A stretch of 64,000 nt of DNA from Hyphomicrobiaceae bacterium (lineage in GTDB: Bacteria > Pseudomonadota > Alphaproteobacteria > Rhizobiales > Hyphomicrobiaceae). The translations under genes were made by a program, and so were the position numbers. Location of the stretch: positions 1 to 64,000 of the forward strand of contig JACKJH010000003.1 of assembly GCA_020638055.1 (NCBI GenBank), written 5' to 3'. Positions 59,112-64,000 of the stretch are shown here, piece after piece; position 1 is the stretch's first letter, and every line of letters starts with the position of its first letter. The notes below the pieces were generated by a model. The model saw nothing but the letters and a program-made list of their open reading frames with translations. It was not told where the DNA came from and did no database searches.

Positions 59112-59228
59112 ATGGGCAAGTTCTCTTGCAGTTGCAACGGCTGTCTCAACCTGTTGCTTGAGACCATTGCGTTCCTTGCTGTGTTCGCGTTCGCGATAGG
59201 CGCAACGGTCATGCCGCTGATTTGGTAA
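59112..59228 (+). CDS. 38-residue Cys-rich membrane peptide
   Basis: A short open frame of 38 codons reads MGKFSCSCNGCLNLLLETIA then FLAVFAFAIGATVMPLIW. The first ten residues hold a C-x-C-x-x-C cluster and the rest is one hydrophobic helix. GGAG lies 8 nt before the ATG. A strong intrinsic terminator begins 39 bp after the stop. The size, ribosome site, terminator and amphipathic-to-hydrophobic layout together argue for a real gene. I do not recognise a family. Metal or haem binding at the membrane face is a guess. Confidence 0.62.
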   Translation: MGKFSCSCNGCLNLLLETIAFLAVFAFAIGATVMPLIW

Positions 59229-59267
59229 GGGCCAAATCGGCAACGAGATCCCCCCTGAGCGATGAAG

Positions 59268-59310
59268 CGGCCGCTTCGCTGTCAGTGCGAAGCGGCCGTT
59301 TCTGTTTCTC
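59268..59310 (+). terminator. Rho-independent terminator after the small gene
   Basis: A 12-bp perfect stem CGGCCGCTTCGC/GCGAAGCGGCCG with loop TGTCAGT is followed by TTTCTGTTTC. It also lies opposite the end of the convergent gene at 59340. Confidence 0.85.
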
Positions 59311-59339
59311 ACGTCATCCCGGGCGGCAACACGTCAATA

Positions 59340-60692
59340 TCAATTCTGCTGCTGGGGAGGAGCAGGGCAGGGTTCATGTACCGAAGCCTTGAGGGACTGG
59401 ACTTTGGCGCTGTCGAGATGGCGCAGCAAATCGAGATTGGTCATCGCATCGACCAGGCACGAGGCCGCATCTTGTTGGCCACGGCGCACCAGCCGCTGCG
59501 CTGTTTCAAGATATTGCGCGGCAGCTTCCGGCATCTTGCGCTGCTGGAAATAGATGTTGCCCAGTTCTCCTGAAATCTGTGGCTCCTCGGGATAGCGCTT
59601 GACGAGGTCGATGTAGGCGGCGGTGGTTTCGGTTTTGCCCTCTGAGTAAGCCTGGCGTGCCTGCATCCAAGCCTGGATCATCTGCTCATTTGCACTGATC
59701 TTGTTCGCAGCGGATTGCCCGTGCTCACGCGGGGCTTCGTTTGTGCGTGGGCTTAGGGACGCTGTAGCCGTGGGTGAGGGTGACGCGCTGGTTTCGTTCG
59801 CTTGTGCTTTTGGCAGACCATCAGGGGAGGTGGAAGGTGCATCTCCACTCGATGCGACATCGTTAGTCCTGGCAGTCGAAGTTGACTTGTTCGAGGCCAT
59901 GGCCGGTCCCGATTCAGAAGACGCTGATTGCGTTGGGCTGGGAGCCAACGCTGTGCCATCTGCCGCGGACGCCTTCGCTGCATCGCCAATTGCAGGCTCG
60001 TTTGCAGTTGTGACGTCAGATTGTTCGGAGTTTGAATTGGGCTGCTGTGCGACCGGTGGGGATTGTGCCGATGCTGCCGGCGAGACCCCATTCTTCACAA
60101 CAGATTCTGACAAACTTTCTGCAACCCTTTCGGCCTCAGGCGCAGTCTTCTGCGGAGATACAGGCGCCGCCTTGTCTTTTGTAGCGGGCGTATTTGTGGA
60201 CCCGTTCACGGGCGCTTCTATTTTGGTTGTTGCGTCCGCTGCGCGTGTGTCTGGCTGACGTCCAGCATCGTTTGCAGGAGTGCCTGCTTCAGCCGCTGAA
60301 GGGGCGCTTGCAATCTTTGGCGAGCTTGCTGTGTGCGTTTCGAGGGGGGCGGGCTTTGATGTTGTGGAAGCGTCGCTGTTTGATGCATTTGCATGGGCAG
60401 ATGCAATTGTTTGTGACGGACTGCGCCATTGCCCAAGCACTTGGTCTGCACAAACGGTGTCACCAACGTCACGTAGTATTGATGCGTGGTAGAGGTAACC
60501 GAGTACGCCGGCGACAACGAGCCCCGAAAACAAGAGGTGGCTGAACAACGACCGAAAGAAACTTGAAACCGGACCGCGCTGTTGGCGCTGGGGTTCTTTT
60601 GAGCTGGCCGGCATTGTCATGGCAGCGGGGCGAGGTGGCGGGCTCGATGCTGCTGGTTCAGGAGGCGTCGTGGTGCTGTCGGTCGTCGTCAT
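59340..60692 (-). CDS. Membrane protein with Ala/Pro/Ser/Thr-rich stalk and TPR-like end
   Basis: A 450-residue single-pass membrane protein. A polar N-tail (about 1-48) precedes one transmembrane helix (SHLLFSGLVVAGVLGYLYHA). About 250 residues of Ala/Ser/Thr/Pro/Asn-rich, low-complexity stalk follow. The C-terminal 100 residues are TPR-like: MIQAWMQARQAYSEGKTETT, AAYIDLVKRYPEEPQISGEL, GNIYFQQRKMPEAAAQYLET. The ATG start (MTTTDSTTTPPEP) has no clear ribosome site. The stalk composition suggests a cell-wall-spanning spacer holding the TPR part in the periplasm. Homology cannot be judged by eye for the stalk. Confidence 0.78.
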   Translation of the reverse strand: MTTTDSTTTPPEPAASSPPPRPAAMTMPASSKEPQRQQRGPVSSFFRSLFSHLLFSGLVVAGVLGYLYHASILRDVGDTVCADQVLGQWRSPSQTIASAHANASNSDASTTSKPAPLETHTASSPKIASAPSAAEAGTPANDAGRQPDTRAADATTKIEAPVNGSTNTPATKDKAAPVSPQKTAPEAERVAESLSESVVKNGVSPAASAQSPPVAQQPNSNSEQSDVTTANEPAIGDAAKASAADGTALAPSPTQSASSESGPAMASNKSTSTARTNDVASSGDAPSTSPDGLPKAQANETSASPSPTATASLSPRTNEAPREHGQSAANKISANEQMIQAWMQARQAYSEGKTETTAAYIDLVKRYPEEPQISGELGNIYFQQRKMPEAAAQYLETAQRLVRRGQQDAASCLVDAMTNLDLLRHLDSAKVQSLKASVHEPCPAPPQQQN

Positions 60693-61297
60693 GTCCTATG
60701 TCACCGTCAGGCGGTGTCTCCTTTGATCGAAAGCCTGACGCGTTCTCGCACCGTACCGGATGGCCCGCTGCTATCCGATGGATTGTCAACACGTCATGTG
60801 TGGAGCGCTGAATAGCGCTGGTGCCACCGGTCGGCTTGCCGCTTACAGACCGGTGCGTTGATGTCTCTCCGGTAGATCTGGAATTCCTAGAGCGCATTTC
60901 TATCCGATGGAATTCGATCGGCGCTCTTGCTTCTTGTTTGGTTGCATTTTCTTCGACGAACCGGCGTCCACTCCGTCGGAAAATGCTCTCGTAGGCCCCG
61001 ATTGTCGTCGGTTGTTGTCAATCATCGCCGGGCGCCATTTGCTTTGATTAAGTTGCTTTGATTAGGAGCCTGCTTCCAATCCACAGCCGGTGGAGCTGGA
61101 ACACCATCGACGTGCCGCGCCCTGCCCGAGGCATGTCGCGGTGGTGAGCACTCACCGAAATTCTTAAGGTAGGATTGCTCCGTGTGGCCGTGGGCCGCGG
61201 TAAGCAGACCTGCCGGGCGATTAACAGCAGTTATCCGTTATCCCAACACAGCGGCGAAACCGAAAGCCAACCTCCGGTTTCACCGCTGTTGCTAGGT
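60693..61297. other. Intergenic region with one repeat
   Basis: About 600 bp between two minus-strand genes. A type A repeat is at 60887-60990. The remainder shows nothing I can support. Confidence 0.5.
60887..60990 (-). repeat. Type A bipartite palindromic repeat, reverse orientation
   Basis: Read on the minus strand: A1 (GAGCATTTTCCGACGGAGTG...), the linker CAACCAAACAAGAAGCAAG and A2 ending in CTAG at 60887-60890. The left CTAG is lost. Confidence 0.88.
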
Positions 61298-61708
61298 TTA
61301 CTGCGCAGGCTGCGCCGGTGCAGGCTGCTGCGGCGGAGGAGGCGGAGGTGCGGCATATCCGGGATAACCACCGTAGCCGTAAGGTGCGCCATAACCGTAG
61401 GGTGCGCCGTAGCCATAAGGTGCGCCATAACCGTAGCCCGGTCCATAGCCGTAGCCGCCGTAGTATGGATTTCCATAACCGCGACCGGTCATGTTGGTGT
61501 TGCCGGACATGTTGAAGCCGAAGTTGCCCGAACCCGAGCCATCGCCCCAGCCATTGCCCCAACCATTGTTGCCCCAGGGACCACCGCCCCAAGGACCACC
61601 GCCCCAACCAGGGCCCCAGCCCCATGCCTTGGCGTCAGTTGCCGTGAGCGCTGCGGCGGAAACGCCAAACAGAGCTGCAACGGCAAGAGCCTTTAAAGTC
61701 TTTTGCAT
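61298..61708 (-). CDS. Secreted Gly/Tyr/Trp-rich protein, sulfur-globule-protein-like
   Basis: A 136-residue exported protein. The signal peptide is MQKTLKALAVAALFGVSAAA with cleavage near AKA at about 28. The mature part is WGWGPGWGGGPWGGGPWG, then GSGSGNFGFNMSGNTNM, a set of YGYGAPYGYGAPYGYG repeats, and a poly-Pro/Gln/Ala tail. Composition and layout recall sulfur globule envelope proteins (Sgp) of sulfur oxidisers, and related genes are called sulfur globule family in Hyphomicrobium. AAGGAGT lies 7 nt before the ATG. No sox, dsr or hdr gene is here, so a sulfur role is not shown. Self-assembly into a coat or fibre is plausible. Confidence 0.78.
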   Translation of the reverse strand: MQKTLKALAVAALFGVSAAALTATDAKAWGWGPGWGGGPWGGGPWGNNGWGNGWGDGSGSGNFGFNMSGNTNMTGRGYGNPYYGGYGYGPGYGYGAPYGYGAPYGYGAPYGYGGYPGYAAPPPPPPQQPAPAQPAQ

Positions 61709-61893
61709 TGCTGTACTCCTTATGTACGACCCTCCCAAAATACGGGGGATGCGAGCGGCGCGGCAGGGGAGGGGCTTACCACCCGTTCGTTCGTGTATGC
61801 GACGGTCTTCATGCACCGGGCAGGTGGTACGAAGACCGCCGCAAGTGTGTGGTCAGCCGGCATATCGGTTATGCCGGCAAACACGGGTAGCGT

Positions 61894-62715
61894 TTACTGG
61901 CCCGACGTCTTTGCGTTGCCGCTGGCACCAGCCATGCCACTAGCACCAGCCATGCCGCTGGCGCCGCCCATGCCGGTTGCTCCAGCCTGCGCAGGTGCCG
62001 GCGGATACGCCGGGGCGTAGCCATATGGCGGGTAGTAACCGGGGTAACCACCGCCGGCTGCCTGCGTGTTACCGCCGACGCTGCCACCAATGGACATGTT
62101 GCCCGAAGCGCCACCGCTAGCGTTGCCAGCACCGGTGTTCCAACCCGGACCCGGAGGATAGTAGCCCGGACCTGGCGGTGGGAATGGAGGACGGCCAGCC
62201 TGTGTGTTGGCAGCAGCGTTGGCGTTTCCACCAGCCTGTGCATTTCCACCGGCCATGCCGCTCATTCCAGACATTCCAGACATGCCGCTCATTCCGCTGG
62301 CATTACCCTGGGTGTTGGCCTGGGGAGCCGGGGCCTGCTGCTGTGTGCCAGCCTGCGGAGCGGCCTGTCCACCTACATACGGAGGTGGCGGCGGTGGGGG
62401 CGGAGGAGCATAGTAGCCAGGGTAACCATAGCCATAGCCGGGGTATCCATAGCCGCCATATCCTGGGTAGCCGTAACCGTTGCCGTAGCCATTGCCGTAA
62501 CCGCGGCCGGCCATGTTGGTGTTACCCGACATGTTGAAGCCGAAGTTGCCGGAGCCCGAGCCATCGCCCACGCCATTGCCCCAGCCGTTGTTGCCCCAGC
62601 CTGGACCGCCCCAACCGGGGCCCCAGCCCCAGGCACTGGCCGAGTCCAGCGGCATAGCCGTGGCGCCCGCAGCGAGCACAGCCGCGACTGCGGCTGTTTT
62701 CAAAAGATGCTGCAT
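61894..62715 (-). CDS. Secreted Gly-rich protein, sulfur-globule-protein-like, longer paralogue
   Basis: A 273-residue paralogue of the 61298 gene. The signal peptide is MQHLLKTAAVAAVLAAGATA (cleavage near ASA at about 28). The shared core WGWGPGWGGPGWGNNGWG and GSGSGNFGFNMSGNTNMAGR is followed by GYGYPGYGGYGYPGYGYGYP, poly-Pro, Gln/Ala linkers and two tandem repeat blocks: GMSGMSGMSGMSGMAGG, and GMGGASGMAGASGMAGASG near the end. AGGAG lies 10 nt before the ATG at 62715. The repeats may vary in number between strains. It is likely a structural exported protein co-expressed with its neighbour. Confidence 0.78.
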   Translation of the reverse strand: MQHLLKTAAVAAVLAAGATAMPLDSASAWGWGPGWGGPGWGNNGWGNGVGDGSGSGNFGFNMSGNTNMAGRGYGNGYGNGYGYPGYGGYGYPGYGYGYPGYYAPPPPPPPPPYVGGQAAPQAGTQQQAPAPQANTQGNASGMSGMSGMSGMSGMAGGNAQAGGNANAAANTQAGRPPFPPPGPGYYPPGPGWNTGAGNASGGASGNMSIGGSVGGNTQAAGGGYPGYYPPYGYAPAYPPAPAQAGATGMGGASGMAGASGMAGASGNAKTSGQ

Positions 62716-62824
62716 ACTTGTTCGTCTCCTGTCATTTTCGACCCTCCTGTAGCTTCTGCAACTCGGTCGGATATCCCGGGAAGGAAGGTCGTAATCCCCG
62801 GAGTAGTCGTCGTTCTGTTTGCCG

Positions 62825-63706
62825 TTAATAGAACGGCAGACCGAGATAGGGTGATGCGCCGATTGGCGCAAAAACACTTGGGCTAGGCATGCCTCCAATG
62901 CCGCCGAAACCACCAATTCCACCCAATCCCGGCGACAAGGTTGTCGGCCCGTACTGGCCTGCGTAATAGGGCACCTGGACAGTTGCGGCGGCGGAAGGAA
63001 CGATAACCTGAGCGGGTGCGGGTATCGATGCTGCGGTTTGCGCTACAGGCTGTGGCTTGGGGTTGGATGAGAGCTGTGTCACGTCGACACCCAGCGGCGG
63101 ATAGCTGCCAATCACCTGCGGTTGATAGGGCTGTCCTGCCGGCTGCTGCGGTTGATAGGCTGGCGCGCCCGGCTGTGCCTGGTAGGGCTGCACATACTGC
63201 GGTTGAACACCAACTTGCTGTTGCGGTGCTTGCGGCTGCACGTAAACCTGCTGCGGCGGCGCAATGTATGTCGTCTGTGGCGGCAGAACATAAGTGGTCT
63301 GCGGCTGCTGCACCTGCGGAATTTGCTGTGGCGGTTGGACATAGCTCGCCGAAGGCGGCGGGTAGTTCGATACGGCACCCGTCGTTGCTGGTGCCGGCGG
63401 GTTTTGTTGCCACTGCTGCACGCCAGTTTGCTGAACTTGAGCCGGTTGTTGTTGCTGGACGTGATAGCCCGCGCCCAACCCGAATTGCTGAACCTGTTGG
63501 TAGGCGAGCGGTTGCTGGTAAGCCTGATGTTGTTGCTGGTAGGCCTGAGGTTGTTGGTAGACCTGTGTCTGGCGCGGCGGGATATACCAGGGGTTGGTTT
63601 GCGCAAACGCAGTGGCTGCCGGTGTTGCCACCAGTCCCGCCAGAATTGCTATTTGCCAAACACGCCGTGTCATCGCTCTACTCGTTCGTTGTTTCGTAGT
63701 TTTCAC
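62825..63706 (-). CDS. Secreted Gln/Pro/Tyr-rich protein
   Basis: A protein of 293 residues (282 if the ATG at 63673 is used instead of the GTG at 63706). It has a signal peptide (RRVWQIAILAGLVATPAATA, cleavage near AFA). The mature part is dominated by Gln, Pro, Tyr and Val: QVYQQPQAYQQQHQAYQQPL, QTTYVLPPQTTYIAPPQQVY and similar. The last 50 residues are Gly/Pro-rich (GLGGIGGFGGIGGMPSPSVF). I know no family. It lies just upstream of the Gly-rich pair on the same strand, so all three may be one secreted-protein unit. Confidence 0.72.
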   Translation of the reverse strand: MKTTKQRTSRAMTRRVWQIAILAGLVATPAATAFAQTNPWYIPPRQTQVYQQPQAYQQQHQAYQQPLAYQQVQQFGLGAGYHVQQQQPAQVQQTGVQQWQQNPPAPATTGAVSNYPPPSASYVQPPQQIPQVQQPQTTYVLPPQTTYIAPPQQVYVQPQAPQQQVGVQPQYVQPYQAQPGAPAYQPQQPAGQPYQPQVIGSYPPLGVDVTQLSSNPKPQPVAQTAASIPAPAQVIVPSAAATVQVPYYAGQYGPTTLSPGLGGIGGFGGIGGMPSPSVFAPIGASPYLGLPFY

Positions 63707-63728
63707 TCACGCATCGCAGTTGTCTGTC

Positions 63729-64000
63729 TCAGCGCACACCACCCCACCAGTGAGGGTTTGCTCCAGGTTGATAGTCAGGACGTTGTGATCCACGCCAATT
63801 GTGTGTCTGCGGCTGGACCTCTGGGTATCGGGCAGCCTGGCCGGACGGGGGGTAAGGTTGTGCGGGCTTGGCCGGCTGCGCTGCTGCTTGCCCAGGCGGT
63901 GAAACGGCAATTCCGGTTGTCGGCGCTGCTTGCCGTTGAGTTGGCGCGGTCTGCTGTTGGACCGGTGCAGTCTGTTGCGGCGTCATGGATGGGCGATATG
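63729..64000 (-). CDS. Gln/Pro-rich protein, N-terminus outside the window
   Basis: The frame ends MTPQQTAPVQQQTAPTQRQA ... PGANPHWWGGVR and stays open to the window end, so the true start lies beyond base 64000. An in-frame ATG at 63986 exists but the preceding codons (YRPS) are also open. The visible part is Gln/Pro/Ala-rich and ends in an aromatic motif, NPHWWGGVR. It is 22 bp before the 63706 gene on the same strand and likely belongs to the same unit. Without its N-terminus I cannot tell if it is exported. Confidence 0.6.
   Translation of the reverse strand, partial: YRPSMTPQQTAPVQQQTAPTQRQAAPTTGIAVSPPGQAAAQPAKPAQPYPPSGQAARYPEVQPQTHNWRGSQRPDYQPGANPHWWGGVR

Noticed and set aside
59701..60258. 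185-codon plus-strand frame with Ala/Val/Asp-rich content
   Set aside because: It is the antisense of the low-complexity Ala/Pro/Ser stalk of the minus-strand gene.

Overview
The window is chromosomal DNA of an alphaproteobacterium, most probably of the order Hyphomicrobiales (Rhizobiales) and plausibly near Hyphomicrobium. The case rests on gene content and order: gckA-DUF1036-pyk next to an N-formylglutamate-amidohydrolase-like gene, a DUF1244 gene and gapR; CpdR beside a second N-formylglutamate-amidohydrolase-like gene; ldtR/ldtP, ALA-synthase-type hemA, and glyA-nrdR-ribD-ribE-ribBA-ribH-nusB-thiL. A class II (B12-dependent) NrdJ, a ROSE RNA thermometer on a small heat-shock gene and two sulfur-globule-protein-like genes fit the same group. 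The genus is an inference.

Layout. 1-5915: gltD (cut by the window edge) and gltB, glutamate synthase. 6400-7450: Hsp20 gene with RpoH-like promoter, ROSE-type leader and terminator. 7656-13240: an exported Arg/Trp-rich protein, a lysophospholipase-like hydrolase, a HisN-type phosphatase, an intergenic stretch with three tandem sRNA-like units, an N-formylglutamate-amidohydrolase-like gene and cpdR. 13439-15877: tRNA-Val(GAC), rpmJ (bL36), a TPR protein and a short GT51 transglycosylase. 15916-23628: pyk, a DUF1036 gene and gckA (overlapping, minus strand), then a second N-formylglutamate-amidohydrolase-like gene, a DUF1244 gene, a small exported protein, gapR, a DUF4826-like gene and oxyR. 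23627-26700: repeat-rich DNA with a 58-bp hairpin array, an IS481-type transposase remnant and sfsA. 26708-31863: cinA-like gene, RlpA-like protein, an unknown protein, a TetR regulator and an exported DsrE-like protein. 31978-38858: a small basic protein, nrdJ with a long leader and an NrdR-box-like site, an NDUFA12 homologue, a methyltransferase and a DUF2155 protein. 39218-49237: hemB, extensin-like protein, 3-hydroxyisobutyryl-CoA hydrolase, ldtR, ldtP, hemA, glyA. 49758-55652: nrdR, riboflavin genes, nusB, thiL. 56118-64000: a second L,D-transpeptidase, a membrane coiled-coil protein, a 38-residue Cys-rich membrane peptide, a Pro/Ala/Ser-rich membrane protein, two Gly/Tyr-rich secreted proteins and two Gln/Pro-rich proteins, the last cut by the window edge.

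How the genes connect. NrdR, in the riboflavin operon, probably represses nrdJ through the site at 36388. HemA and HemB catalyse the first two steps of tetrapyrrole synthesis. GckA (2-phosphoglycerate-forming) and Pyk sit in one transcription unit with GlyA nearby, a set compatible with serine-cycle C1 metabolism. LdtR and two L,D-transpeptidases, GT51, RlpA-like and extensin-like proteins give a strong envelope theme.

The most notable non-coding content is (i) three tandem sRNA-like units with a CCTCCC anti-Shine-Dalgarno core and covarying terminators, and (ii) a superfamily of palindromic elements, many with CTAGAGC...GCTCTAG ends, found alone, in tandem and nested in at least a dozen intergenic places.
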